64,000 nucleotides of DNA from Toxonevra muliebris (Eukaryota; Arthropoda; Insecta; Diptera; Pallopteridae), in the NCBI GenBank assembly GCA_963691655.1, contig OY829328.1, forward strand, positions 33,003,890-33,067,889, written 5' to 3'. The notes under the pieces were generated by a model that made no database searches, was not told where the DNA came from, and was given only the letters and a program-made list of their open reading frames with translations. The stretch's first letter is position 1, and the number at the start of each line of letters is the position of its first letter. The position numbers were made by a program, and so were the translations under genes. This document shows positions 13,349-25,780 of the stretch, in pieces.

Positions 13349-14570
13349 CAGAGCTGTAAAAGAATGCAATCAATTTAAATGCAATACCTTGAAGTCACAG
13401 TTAATAACCGAATGACATATTTGACTCCAGAATAAAAAATGCAGTTGGAAGTCTTTGTTGGAGTCGCTGATTGGTTATTCATTTAGAAAAGTCTTTTTTA
13501 GAGTCACGAGGGTGCAGTCTTTTTTTGAAATCATGAGACTGCAAATCTTATGACTCCAAAATCATGACTGTTTTGAAGTCACTTGGAGTCACTTGAATAA
13601 CCTTGAACTCAATTGCAGTCATTTGAAGTCAATTGCAATTTGCAGTCAATTGGAGTCACTTGGAGTCTTTTGGAGTCAATTGGGATTTTAAAGTCAATTG
13701 GAGTCAGTTGAAGCTTTTGGAGTCAATTGGGGATTTGAAGTCAATTAGAGTCATTTGGAGATATTTGGAGTCAATTGGGGATTTGAAGTCAATTGGAGTC
13801 ACTGTTTTTACGAGTTATAGCTTAGATATTGTTAATACATTTTTAGGGTAATACACCATTATTCTAGGGTAATACACCTTGTTATTTCATTTACAATACT
13901 CGAATGTCAGTTTCGCAGAAATTATTGTCAAAACATTTTCTTTTTAATATTGAATAAATTAGTAAAAATTATTAATTATTATATTGAAACGCGAGTTGCA
14001 TGGAATTACCGCATAAAGTGCAAACCTTTTTGAAAAGAATAATTTGTGATATGTGTGGCGTGCGTTTTGTGGGAAACTGAGTATTTATAAAAGAATCAGT
14101 TTGAGAGATTTGAGTAATTATGAGAGAAGATAAAAATTAAATATGAAATAAGACATGTATTAAAATTGACTTAAAATCCCAATTGACTCCAAAAGACTTC
14201 AAGTGACTCTAATTGACTTCAAATCCCCAATTGACTCCAAATGATTCCAAGTGACTCCAATTGACTGCAAATTGCAATTGACTCCAAATGACTGCATTTG
14301 AGTTCAAAATTACTCAAGTGACTTCAAGTAACTCCAAGTGACTTCAAAGCAGTCATGATTTTCGAGTCATAAGATTTGCAGTCTCATGATTTCAAAAAAA
14401 GACTGCACTCCCGTGACTCTAAAAAAGACTTTTCTAAACGAATAACCAATCGCGACTATAAAAAAGACTTCCAACTGCATTTTTTATTCGGGAGTCAAAT
14501 ATATTATTCAATAACTTATTATTCATTTGTGACTTATATCCTTAATTGATTGCACTCTTTTACAGCTCTG
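13349..14570. mobile_element. non-autonomous hAT-type foldback element
   Basis: The element is 1222 bp and bounded by CAGAGCTGTAAAAGA and its reverse complement, with perfect 8-bp ATACCAGG duplications outside. The CAG..CTG termini and 8-bp duplication are hallmarks of the hAT superfamily. Both arms (about 13349-13800 and 14165-14570) are inverted copies of each other. They are filled with short repeats around GAGTCA: GGAGTCAATTGG and GGAGTCACTTGG on the left arm, and the reverse (TGACTCCAAATGA) on the right. A unique A+T-rich centre of about 360 bp separates the arms. There is no transposase frame, so it must have been mobilised in trans. The arms could form a long RNA hairpin if transcribed. 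Confidence 0.9.
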
Positions 14571-14578
14571 ATACCAGG
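14571..14578. repeat. 8-bp target-site duplication, right copy
   Basis: ATACCAGG follows the right terminus CAGCTCTG and is identical to 13341-13348. Confidence 0.92.
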
Positions 14579-14579
14579 G

Positions 14580-15570
14580 AACTCAAGCGATTATTCAAAG
14601 TACTTTAGATAGACATCGTTTAAGTTTTTCGTTTTCTAATATTTAAGGAAGACGCAGTGCCTCCAGAGTTCTACACTAATCATCCGTATGGACTTAATAA
14701 ACGTCCCATGTTATATAATAGAATTTTATACTCAGCACAGAGTTTTGATTTCTTATTTGTAAGCCATCAGAGAATCTCACTGAATTGAGTTTTCTTAATT
14801 TCAATGTGTTTTAACCGTTTGAATTTCCGATCGATAATGGTTGAATGGTGAATGGTTCTTCCATTGATCAGCGGTATTGGACATGTGTCTTTTCCTAAAA
14901 TTAATGTTATATGTATGTGGGCATTTGGATTCATTTATTCCGATTTGCCGCTGAGTCAGCCATTTCTGTGGGGAATTAAGGTATGCAGGTATTTTGAAAC
15001 CAGTATATAATTAAGGTTCGGTGTAATATTTTTTGGTGTAATATGTTCTTCGAATGCTGATGTAGTAGTCCGACTACAGGTTGGCCAATCAGAAGGGAAG
15101 ACAAGCTGATATCAAGCGATCTTGGAAACAAGTCATTGTATTTTAAATAAAATTTTCTATTTGTTAAGTAGTTTTCAAACATTACTATTTTACTTTATTA
15201 ACTCGTTAAACTTATTTATTTAATATTGCTTTTCATCAAGAGGAAAAATTATCCTCAAATTCGTTCCCGTTGTAACATACATTCTCAGTTCTTTTTCTGC
15301 CGCTTTAGAATCAAATTTTATAATTTTCATTAAATAAATAACTTCGAAGATACAAAATTGATTTTGGAGAGTTAGCCCCCAGCATTTCTAAATTTCTAAA
15401 AAATTCCTTGAAATAAAAGATTCACCCAATTTCATGCACAAATAAAATCGTATCCTAAAAGTATGCTATCTTAATTATTAAAACTATTGTATGGAAACCT
15501 TGTAGAAATTTGTTAAATTACAAATCAAACAAAAATTGAAAAAATTAAAAATATATTTAATAAATACAGA
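14580..15570. other. unassigned noncoding stretch
   Basis: No gene, repeat family or terminal repeat is recognised here. Confidence 0.4.
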
Positions 15571-15579
15571 TAGAAAGTA

Positions 15580-17860
15580 TTGTTTCTGTTGTTATTTTTA
15601 TTGTTGTTACTAATATAATGAATACGAAGTTTTACACAAAATTATAAGAAACTCAATAAATAATGTAATTAAATTTGCTCAACAGATATTAGAACATAAT
15701 TCTTGAGTAAAATAATTGAAAGAACATTTATTTTTATCAGTTTTAAACCTACTCCCACAACAACCAATAATAAAGTTAAATAAAGAAGTGAAAACCGTAC
15801 ATAGAAACAGAAGAAGCAAAAGAATATAAATATACTGAAAATGAGAGCACATCATAATAAAATCATCATTAAAGTGGCAAGGATCATAAAAATAAAATCA
15901 ACGTATTAACTACATTATGCCGAGATACACTAAAATACCATGCGAAATTTATATATACAAACATGCAAGTGTATATAACTACATAGATACAAAACGCCCA
16001 CGCACATACAAACACACAGACTTACATTTACAAAAAGATATAAAATCAATTCAAATAAAAATATATAAAGATATATATAAATATATGTAGTACAACCACA
16101 GGAAATGGAAATGATGATGACGATGTTGCTGTTGATGATTGTGATGAGTATGATCCGCTTGAGCATGAGTGTAATAATAATAATAATGATGGAGATAGTG
16201 AGTTGGTGTGAGGGCGATGGTGAAGCATCGGCGGTGTTGGATTGATGGCAAGAATGCGTTGATGAGGGGGAATGGTGGAGAGCGATGTTGAAGAGGCGAT
16301 GGTGAAGGACGCAGATGTAATGGCGCTGGTAAAGGGCAATAGTGGGGGCTATGATAATGCTACTGCCGATGGCGTTGAGAAAAAGGGACCAAACTGTTTG
16401 TTTTTATATTTTTTATATGGTCAATGATGAAGGCATTTAAGTGTAAAACATTTTCGGTTAATAAAATGTTAAGTGGAAAAATTGGCAACCGAACATGCTC
16501 ACACATGTACAGACATATACATATACTACATATAATGTTGAACACAATCGTAAAATTATATTTACAATGACAAAAAACAACAGCAACAGCAACAACAATA
16601 TGAACAGCAATTTCCCGTACATACTCGTTTATTGTATAACCTATAACAATGCCACAATGAATCTCGATACGTTTTTATACAAAGTATGTGTGTGGTAGTG
16701 TTTGTATGTGTTTGTAGGGTTTGCTTCAACCCACGGAAACCACAGCACACACATGCATACATATGGTAAATGATGCCACTGACAACGCAACTTTTCGTAT
16801 ATAAAATGCTTTTCAAAAATTTAATTCAATTCAATTCATCGACATATACACATACAATGAAATCATATTTTGTAGTACAATAGTAAAAGCAACAACAATG
16901 ACGAGGACGACAACAACGACGAATTCACGTTTCGAGATTTTCTATAAAAGGACATACAGACACAGACATATTCACGAAAGGAAATGGAAAAGGAAGCGAA
17001 ATTGGGAAAAAGAAGGACAAGCAAAACTTTGTGGTACCGAGAGAGGAACGAGATATTAAATCGAATTGTATTGAAATGAAATGAAGTAAAAACAACGTTG
17101 AACACACACACATACAAAAAAGAGAGACTGTTGTTGAACACAATCAGCGCGCACAATGTACACTTATACAGACACACAAACACATAGAGAAAAATATCAT
17201 TTCATCAGTCAATTTCATTTCTATTAGCTACCAACTGCTCAAACTCTTGGCATCGGCAACATCATCGTAGCTCGTTGGTTAAAGAAGCATGCAGATGTAC
17301 ATACATACATATATACATATATATATGTTCATATGTATGCATGTGTATGTATATGCATGTGTTTGTGTGTGGCAACGATATGCCCCAAGCAATCGGTAGC
17401 AAGCGAGCAAGCAACAAAAAACAAAAAATAAATATCTACTTCAAGTGGTTTTTTGGGTGTTTTGTGTGTTTTTTGTTTCTTTTCTTTAATAGCTAGCGTA
17501 AAGCATGTGAAGCGTATGCACGCCTTTTTGCTGAAAGTAATGCTGAGGAGATGAGTTCTTTGTCTTCTTCTTTTTCTGGTGGTTTACAGCATCAGTTCAC
17601 TGTTGTTTGCGAGTGTGTATACCACAAATGCGAATCCATAAAGTGACAACAATATGCTCGAATAAATATTTATATCCTTTATACTATGAGAGAGTGACAT
17701 ACAGACAGACAGAGATTCAAAAGACAGTAGAGCTTCTTTTGAGCTCTTTTTTGTTTTTTGTTTTGATACTTATGTAGTTACATGTGAACACACTTACATG
17801 CATGCGTATGTATGTATAAAGTCAAAAAGACAAGAGCAAAATAGAAGTAAAGTATGGAAA
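15580..17860. other. host-type low-complexity noncoding block
   Basis: The block includes TATA/ATAC microsatellite (about 16060-16090 and 17300-17360), GATGATGACGATG triplets (16110-16150), AATAAT runs and ACACACA runs. Apparent peptides are runs of one or two residues and are not credible as genes. Confidence 0.5.
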
Positions 17861-18064
17861 GAACATCCTAGGTTAAAAAAAAAAATCTGTGAAACTTTAA
17901 GAAGTATAGATCGAGTTAAAGTCTGCTCTCCTTATTTCAACGTTCAATTATGAAATTTTTGCCAAACCTCTTACTCTAAGGAAATTTGATATAAGTTGTA
18001 CGTCTAAGAATATGAAATTAGTTCTTAGCGTCTGTTTGATTTTCATATACACTATAACTAAACT

Positions 18065-18077
18065 TTTATGGTTAATA
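18065..18077. repeat. SINE target-site duplication, left copy
   Basis: TTTATGGTTAATA precedes the SINE. TTTATGGCTAATA at 18387-18399 follows it, with one mismatch in 13. Confidence 0.8.
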
Positions 18078-18386
18078 CGACCTCGATAGCCTAGTGGATA
18101 GTGCACTAGACTTTCATCTGGGAGGTTCGGGTTGGATTCTCGTCTTCGTCTGGTGGTTAATTTTCATTACTTTCTTATATTCACTATCAATATGAAGTGT
18201 ATGAGAATTATAAGATAGTGTACAAGTACCACATTGGTTGGTAATGGCAAAACCACCAAGCCGATAAAAAATTGCCACACCGCCGTTCGGAATCGGCGTT
18301 AAACTGTAGGTCTAACTATGTGGTATCACAATGGGTCGTTCAAGCCTAAGTGTGTCTCTCGGCAGCCACTCCAACCTATCCTAACC
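18078..18386 (+). mobile_element. tRNA-derived SINE with LINE-like 3' tail
   Basis: The head reads CGACCTCGATAGCCTAGTGG. It contains a good tRNA-type A box (TAGCCTAGTGG), then about 40 bp later a B-box-like GGTTCGGGTTGGATTC. Together these form an internal RNA polymerase III promoter. The body continues through AAAACCACCAAGCCGAT and CGCCGTTCGGAATCGGCG. The tail is TATGTGGTATCACAATGGG, then GCCTAAGTGTGTCTCTC, ending CCAACCTATCCTAACC. A 13-bp duplication flanks it. The same 3' tail, without the tRNA head, occurs at 37361-37434, so the tail probably derives from a partner LINE or is a truncated SINE. The duplication and tRNA head together make SINE the best call. It is not a functional tRNA gene. 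Confidence 0.85.
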
Positions 18387-18399
18387 TTTATGGCTAATA
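18387..18399. repeat. SINE target-site duplication, right copy
   Basis: TTTATGGCTAATA directly follows the CCTAACC tail and matches 18065-18077 at 12 of 13 positions. Confidence 0.8.
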
Positions 18400-20520
18400 G
18401 ATTAGACTAAAGTCTAGAACACGCCAAGAATTTTTTAAGCCTATTTTACTTCTATTATACTTCATATGTGTGACTTTCTCCCTTAAGTAAGTACAACAAA
18501 CCTGAGATAGCTGCGCTAGCAGCTATTTCAACATACTACTATAGAAAATGTTTTATTATATTGTTGAGAATATTTGTGAAGAAGTTTAAACTTGTACATA
18601 TCCTTTGGTTTTACTTCAGCTCTCGTTTCTAATCAGTAGATTTCAGGTATATACCTCAGAATAATTGTGGCGTTAAGATTTTAGAGACTTTTCCCCTGTG
18701 TGCTTGGAGATAAATACCCCCTTCTACAGAATTATCTCCTTCATTATGATCATTCCTCTTGAATCGAAAACGTTACTCTTTCTAAGATAAGAAAATTGTT
18801 GTCCTGGCAATTGTCTCACCTTTTTTTTTTTTTTTTTTTTGGCTCGTCATAAGCTTTTGAAATTCAAAGCAAACGTTCGTAGCTACTTTTCCCAGTAATG
18901 CAACATGTTTATATACTATATATTTATATCCTTTTTTAATATTTAGTGTATGGTATGCCGCAGAAAGGTCCAAATGTTTTTCTACTCATGAATTGCGATT
19001 CTGGGAAAAGTGTGCACTCGTTGAAATATTAATAGTTTTAATGCCATCTCAACAATCAGGTTACAATATATGCAAGCTAACTTCATGGTAAGGCGCAAAA
19101 TGTTCGTGATCCACTAAACACACTACACGAACTTTTTCTAGTTCGCTCATCTGCCATTTCGATGATTTAGTGACCGCTATACTCTACAGTAGCTGAAGTT
19201 CATACAGAAGGTACATAAAATGAATCGTTGTAGAGCCACATTTGAGTCAAATTATGAAACTTAAGATGCTTATGTCCACAACCGGAAATTTTCCTATTTG
19301 GTTGAAGTGTAATACTTGTCATTTGAATAGTAAGTTGATCCTAAAAGTATGCCACAAAACTTTCTCTTAACAATTATTACCTTTTTGCTGATTTTTTGCA
19401 AGGAAAGTGAGACAAATGTGATTGTTATTAACAAAGAGCATTGGATATTAAGCTATCGCATTAGTATATTTTCGATTAAAATTGTTTCTTATGACTGCGA
19501 CTTGCATAAGTGCAAAATTTTTATTTTAAATACTGTGGAATATAATTTACTGGGTTGTCAAGGAGAAAATAAAAATAAAAATTTGCCAATAATAAAAATT
19601 ATGCTTGTTGTTGAATGCTCGAAAAATGGAAAGCACAAAACAAAAACCAAAGTAAGATTCTGCTAATATTAACCGTTTACGGTAGCTTTTTAGTTGTGGT
19701 GCGGTTTTGGTTTTCATTTTTCGCTAAAGTAGTAAAAATAAATGAAATCACGTTATGTTGCTGTAAGCAGCAAGAAAAAGAAACACGAGCCAAGTGGGGG
19801 CAAAGTTTGTGCGGAACAAAATTTAAGAAGCAGAAACAAGATGGAAGTTGGTAACAGCATGCAGTGAAGGTTATTCCAAAAAAAAGCTGCTGTTATATAT
19901 TAGTGATTGCGTTACCTCGTTGATTTTTTATAGACGACTCACGTGTGCCAGTTGAAAAAGATGTTCTTGATTTCACTTAAAAGCTTTGAAGTATTTTGCA
20001 TATTCCTTTAAAAAGTCCAGTACATCGGTTCCTAGGGACAGGTTTTAGAGTTTTTACAATTTATTTAGCTCTCACATTCGATTAACACGGTAGTAACTGA
20101 TAAAAACAACAAGCCTCCGTGAATATACTGGCTTCAGCTACAGAAGTTTAAATCAAATTTAACATGGTTCAAGAAAATATATTTTTTTTCGAATTTTCGA
20201 GTTTCAAAACTAATCAAATAACGTTCGACTTCTCCAACGTGAGATTGCTTTGTCTCAGGCTCCAGAAACCACAGCTCTATAGCTATGGCACATAAATGAA
20301 AAATTTTCAAATTTTTATATCGTTGTATGAGGTTAAATGCACGTTTCTATACAACGATGATTTCAATTCAAATTGTGAGGTACAAAATACGCAAAAACCG
20401 CAACATAAATTGGCAGCAATAGTAGAATGAAATGCAATTTTTTTTAAATATACGGTGGATCTACCTACATGCATACATGTGCGGTATATCTCTGTTTCCA
20501 TAACACCCACATACATATAC
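18400..20520. other. unassigned noncoding stretch
   Basis: A 20-nt poly-T tract lies at 18821-18840. No transposon protein, terminal repeat or RNA gene is recognised. A 105-codon open frame at 19349-19666 is discussed among the rejected items. Confidence 0.4.
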
Positions 20521-20529
20521 AATAAATTC

Positions 20530-21440
20530 ATTCGTGCGCTCTACAGACAAAAACTCCTGCAGATACAATAATCTTCTAATGTCAACAACATATTCAAAAT
20601 ATAATGCAATAAAAGGACACCACCGCCACCGCTGCGTTTCAATTTTGAAACTCGAGGCTTAGTTTAATAATCGATTTCCGCTGAATGTGAATGCAATTGT
20701 GGTTTAGTAAGTACACACATACCACAGATACAGATACACACATCAATGGCGAAATATACACGTGTGTGAGTATGCATGCCTGCACAGTAAAACAAATGAA
20801 TTTTAATAACAACAACAATAACAACAACGAATTCAACATTAACAGCAACGTAATACAATTGCAAATGCAATTGTTTTTGGTAGTGGCAGCGAGAAACTCA
20901 CACATCCACGCACACATACACGCAGTCAGGCATAAAATACACGCAGAGCTACTAATGCAATCACGAGGTCATTTCATTTTGTTGCTTGAATGAGCGCGTT
21001 GCTTTCCCATTTTATATCAAGCGGTTTTACTCACACATCCATGAATAAACACACACTTATACAGAACTACTCATGCTTACACTCACTCACCCATACACCA
21101 AGGAATATGTAAAAAATTTGTATTTTTGGAATACTTTTCCAAATATTCGTTCACTTGTGTCTATGTATAGTATGTATTTATGTATGGGTATTTGCAGCAT
21201 TCGTTAATGACATTTGTGTTGTATTGTGTCCTGCTGTCAATGAAGTTGCTTTTGTTGCTGTCGTTGTTATTATTATTATTATTGTATTGCCAATTCAATT
21301 TGTATTGCCGCATGTAATCCCTGCTATCGTGCGCCATCGCTGTTGTTATTTCTGGCGTTGTTTTGTTTTTTTTTTGCTCTTTTTTATATTGTATTGATAT
21401 TGGACTCTTTCATTTATGTACATCATATGAATGTTTGTAT
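20530..21440. other. host-type low-complexity noncoding block
   Basis: AACAACAAC/AATAAC runs (20803-20835), CACACATAC runs and a TTATTATTATT run (about 21267-21285) dominate. No gene is supported. Confidence 0.45.
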
Positions 21441-22432
21441 TTATGTATATACTATTGTGCAAAAATTTCAATAGAGAATATCGATTTGATTTTAATAATT
21501 ACATCCACAAAAATTCGATTTGCGAGATTTTTTATTTCTCAATTTCACATTCATGAAATTACAGCATAATAATGTAATTATGCGGAATTATCATCAGGTA
21601 TGAACGAGTAGGTATCCTACCTGGCACTGAAATAAAAACTGATTTATAAACCTTAATGCTGGAAATTTCAGCGCAGATATTTTGTTTTTGTAGTTACCCA
21701 AAATTGTTAATTAATATTATACGTATGTATAAAAATGTGAGCAGCGAAAGCAGTGATCCATTCTCTAATTGAAGATGGAACGTCGTAAGGAGAGATGATG
21801 ACGTGCGAGTGCTTAGTTGCCAGTATGTGAATTTTCAGTATCCAAACAAAGTCTCTTGCCTCTTTCCACAGAATTTTAGGTAACTGGGAGGAATCATATT
21901 ATATGCTAAATTCATCTGGAGGCTCAATAGTGAACATAACTATTTGCACTAGAAAACCTGCAAAGCTCTCAACACCTGTAAGAAATGAAACCTCCAATCT
22001 ATTAGAGTAATGTTCTAGACACATACAGCGGTCATTTCACTCATCCTAATGAAAACGTCACTAGTTTTGTGGCAAGCAACCGATACAGAATACAATAAAA
22101 CAAACCTTGAAACAAAAATTGCAAAAATCGACTTGTTTAGAGATTATGAAAATGAAATCTAGGAGTTCATTTTCCATAGTTATGTCATATCTTAATTTAA
22201 TTGAGTGATATTTATCAGACTTAATGAACATTAGTAAAAGTGTATTGTATCTGTAATACAACAACACTCCGTTCATATACATTGCACATTTTTGATGGTA
22301 TATTTTATTGACATTCTCATTAAAGCAATTTCTACAATTATTGTTCAAAGAGATAGGATACTGCACTGTCAAAACGTATGAACATATCCAAGACTTGCTA
22401 CCGTTAACCATTAACTCAACACCTATTGAGCT
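21441..22432. other. unassigned noncoding stretch
   Basis: Nothing is recognisable. A 116-codon minus-strand open frame (22061-22411) is rich in Ile/Phe/Cys and shows no domain I can name. Confidence 0.35.
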
Positions 22433-23848
22433 TTAACCATTCGGAGGCCGCGCCGCACAGTGTAGCGTCTCCATACAACTGGTGGACAAAAATAGAAGGA
22501 GTTGTGGGTGGCCAATGAAATTTTGCACTGATATTTTTTAGGTAAATACTTATTAAGAAATATTGCTAATTTTAACTAAATCGATTAACGGACACGCCCA
22601 CTTTCCATATAAGCTGAATCAAAAAATTACAATATCTCAAAAACTTTTGAAGTAATAAAGTTGAAGTTTTTGTGCAGTGGTTACTGATACTGTAAGCATT
22701 TCTTAAAGCAAAAATGATCAAGATTCGAAATAAGGGCGTGGCACGTTCCATACAAAGCAAGCGCCTAAATCAGTTTTTTGGCTCAAAATTATCGTAGAAC
22801 CCAATCTCATGCCTTGAAAATTGGAGTACGATAACAATTTATAAAAATTATCTACAATAAATCAAAAAAGTAGGCGTGGCATCTCCAATATAGTCAAAGT
22901 ATTTTACAGTATATATTAAAGCTGCAATAATTATCTAAATTTTTTATGATTTTTGTGTAATTCATTCAATTGATGTAATATACATAAATAATTAGGAATG
23001 ACCTCCCCCTCCGTAAAATTCGTAAAAGTTTATACTGTTCTATATGAATCTATTCGTATAAAACATTTGAAATTTCTACGAGTTTTACAGCTAGGATAAT
23101 TTGTTTGCCAAACTTTCTTCATACTTGATCAGGATCTAATACCTATAGAATTTTTATCTGAGTATTTAAAAAAAAAAAAAATTGATACGCCCTAATATGC
23201 ATATATACAAGTATATTTATTTATGTAAAATATATATATTTATATATGTATGCATAAGTACATACATGGGGTACAACTCAGATACCGCTTGAATTTGATG
23301 TGTTCACAATTTTCAAATAACTGTTTTTTTCATTCGAGGTTCCGCTAGAAAATTGATTACAACTTCTGAATATGCAAGCATATGCAGCTGAAATTTTCTT
23401 CTTATTATTGTAGAGATATCTCTTGAAAGAAATAAATAAAAATTTGAGAAGACTTTTTGGACGATTTTTTTAAAAGCTCTTTAAACTTTGGGTTTTTCTT
23501 TTTTTTTGTGTTTTAAGATGGTGATTTTTCAAGTAATGGTACTTCAAAATGAAAAATGAAAATACATCAAAACTGGGTATGCCCTTAAAGAATAATACAA
23601 ATAATATTATATTTAAAAGAAAAATAAAAAAGTTACAGCAGTTAGAAGTGAACCTACCAAAATAGTATTTACTGCAAAAAAATGTCAAAGTTGCAAATGT
23701 TTGAATTTCAATACGTTTTTTTATGGCAAAATAAAAGTAATTTCCAAAATCCTTTTTAAGCTTATCTAATTGAAGTATTTACAATTGAACTGCATTCAAA
23801 TATTATCAATGTTCGAACTTGACTTTTTTTTTAATTGTTTTCACCTTC

Positions 23849-24080
23849 GTTACACTGTGCGCCGCGGCAAATTAGCCGCAAATTGTTTATTTTGTGTTTT
23901 TAAAATACAAATCATAGTAGCCGACCGCTGCCACTCAAGTGACTTTGTAAGTTTTGAGATGCAGCGTGGTTTACCGTTAGCCGTTGGTCTCCGCGTTACA
24001 TCGTTTAGCTGCTATTTGTGTTTGAAAATTGGTATCTCGCTTTTGCGGCTAATTTGCCGCGGCGCGCCCTCTCGTGTAAC
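23849..24080. repeat. 232-bp inverted-repeat unit with GC-rich ends (MITE-like)
   Basis: The left end GTTACACTGTGCGCCGCGGC continues AAATTAGCCGCAAA. The right end TTTGCGGCTAATTTGCCGCG continues to ...CTCTCGTGTAAC and is the inverted copy, with a 5-base length difference near the tip. The arms are strongly GC-rich in A+T-rich surroundings and contain the palindrome GCCGCGGC. No clear target duplication is seen. Confidence 0.7.
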
Positions 24081-24255
24081 AAAAAAATTCAAGGGTAGCT
24101 TGATGAAAATTTGTCAAAGTCAAAATGATGACAAATAAACATTTCAAAATAAATGCTTAAAATATAGTTCAATATCACTAGAAATCAATCAATTGTTTTA
24201 ATGATTTTTTTTTGCTATAAATAATAAAAATTGCAGTCGATACTATGAAATTTAC

Positions 24256-24294
24256 CTTGCGGCTGAATTGCCGCGGCGCGCCCTCTCGTGTAAC
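24256..24294. repeat. extra copy of the GC-rich terminal repeat
   Basis: TTGCGGCTGAATTGCCGCGG followed by CGCGCCCTCTCGTGTAAC repeats, in direct orientation, the right end of the unit at 24042-24080. It lies about 25 bp inside the right TTAA end of the candidate piggyBac-like element. Confidence 0.7.
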
Positions 24295-24323
24295 TTTTCA
24301 GAGCGCGCCTTCCGAAGGGTTAA

Positions 24324-25780
24324 ACAAAATTTCGCTATAGTACAGATTTTCTAATTTAAGTGAAGTGAAAACCAGGTGGGGATAGGGTTCGACGTGGAAA
24401 CTGAAATCGATACATCCAATATAGATTGCGAAGTCGGCGACGGTCTCTTCTTAAAGCCTTTTTAACTTTCTAAACCTCTAACCGTCTCTGACTCTCCAAA
24501 TAAATTTCAGACCAAGCAATTATCAAGGTCCTTGACTCAACAGTATAATCTTCCAAATTAGCTTTACATTATTTTTCTGGTTTCTAGATCATAAGAACAT
24601 CAGCGGATCTAGAGAGGGCTATGAAGTCTGAAGAGCTTCCCAAAAATATGCACAATTGTTTATTTTATCGTCGGCGTTTAAGCAGAAATCGCTAAGTCCA
24701 TTTTTTAATTTGTGAGATGAAATTTGAATAAATTTAATTAAAGGCAGTAGGAAAAATATTTTGTTAAAAATAGTGGTTATGGTATAATTGTTTACTGGGA
24801 ACAATACAAATCATAAATAAATAAATTTATCTGGCAATTAATTTTTAAGTTATTTAGATAACAAATTCGGAAATGCTGCGTTTTGGTCCGTCACATAGTA
24901 TTTATTTCTTTTTGTTATGAATCCTCTGTAGATGTTGCGTTTGATTTTGGAATTATGTCTTTTTGCTTTGAATTAAATTGTAATTATACCTTTGTGATTT
25001 GAATTGCATAAGTTTTATAGGAAAATGACAAACTCTTTAATCATAACAACGATATTTATTGCATTCAAGTATTATAAAAAAATTAACATTTTGTCATACT
25101 CTCATTCCAGTATCATCCCCGAAGGTTATATCATCTATTTCCTTGCAGGTCTATGGTGAAACACTAGTTCGTAGATCAAGATCATATATCAATTCTTGCA
25201 ATTTCATAATAAGTGTTAGCCCTTACCTTGCAAACCCTTTGTGGAGTAATTAGTTGCTGTTTTAAATTTAAATTTTGTTCCATTTTGGTTTTCTTTTTTT
25301 ATTTGATATGTCATGAAAAGTTGTTGTTTTGATATTTTTTGTTAACTTTTCACTAATATCTCGAATTTGTTTATTACATAGACATGGAAAAATATCATTT
25401 TGATCTGAACCATTATTTTTGGTGTTGAATTACAGTTAAATTATTGACCTTTGGTATGGTTATTTATAATGGTTACAATGGATCTTAATATATAGAATTG
25501 AATTCTGTAAAAAAAAAGTGGAATTATTGCGTTTTGTTATGGACCTTCTCATTTGTATATGTTTGAACTGCATTATCAAAAATCGACGTCATTTAAATTA
25601 AATAAGATTATTAATGCGAACCTAATTAAAAAATGAGTTTGGACTTAATGATTTCTGCATGAACGTCGAGATATACACTTGAACTTCAGTATATCAGAAA
25701 CTTTTGGGGTTAATTTATAGATGTCTTACATTTGGAGAGCTTGATAATGCTGAATGGTGTTTGATCTGATTTTTGAACAG
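24324..25780. other. unassigned noncoding stretch
   Basis: No gene or element is recognised. Composition is A+T-rich without clear periodicity. Confidence 0.35.

Larger units (their letters stand above)
22433..24323. mobile_element. candidate piggyBac-like composite element between TTAA sites
   Basis: TTAA at 22433-22436 is followed by CCATTCGGAGGCCGCGCC. The right end is GCGCGCCTTCCGAAGGG followed by TTAA at 24320-24323. Read inward, both ends are TTAA-CC(A/C)TTCGGA(G/A)G with a GC-rich continuation. This fits piggyBac-type insertion, which duplicates TTAA and has CCC..GGG termini. The span between is 1883 bp. It holds a GC-rich inverted pair at 23849-24080 and a further right-end copy at 24256-24294, but no recognisable transposase. 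It may be one element or several overlapping insertions. Confidence 0.5.

Noticed and set aside
18078..18150. A functional tRNA gene
   Set aside because: The B box is imperfect, no acceptor stem closes, the sequence continues for 230 bp with a CCTAACC tail, and a 13-bp duplication flanks the whole. It is a SINE.
19349..19666. 105-codon frame with a hydrophobic N-terminus that could be a signal peptide
   Set aside because: The rest is Lys/Asn/Ile-rich like other chance frames. No family, splice sites or repeat support was found.
22061..22411. 116-codon minus-strand frame
   Set aside because: Hydrophobic and Cys/Ile/Phe-rich without a recognisable fold, splice signals or repeat relatives.
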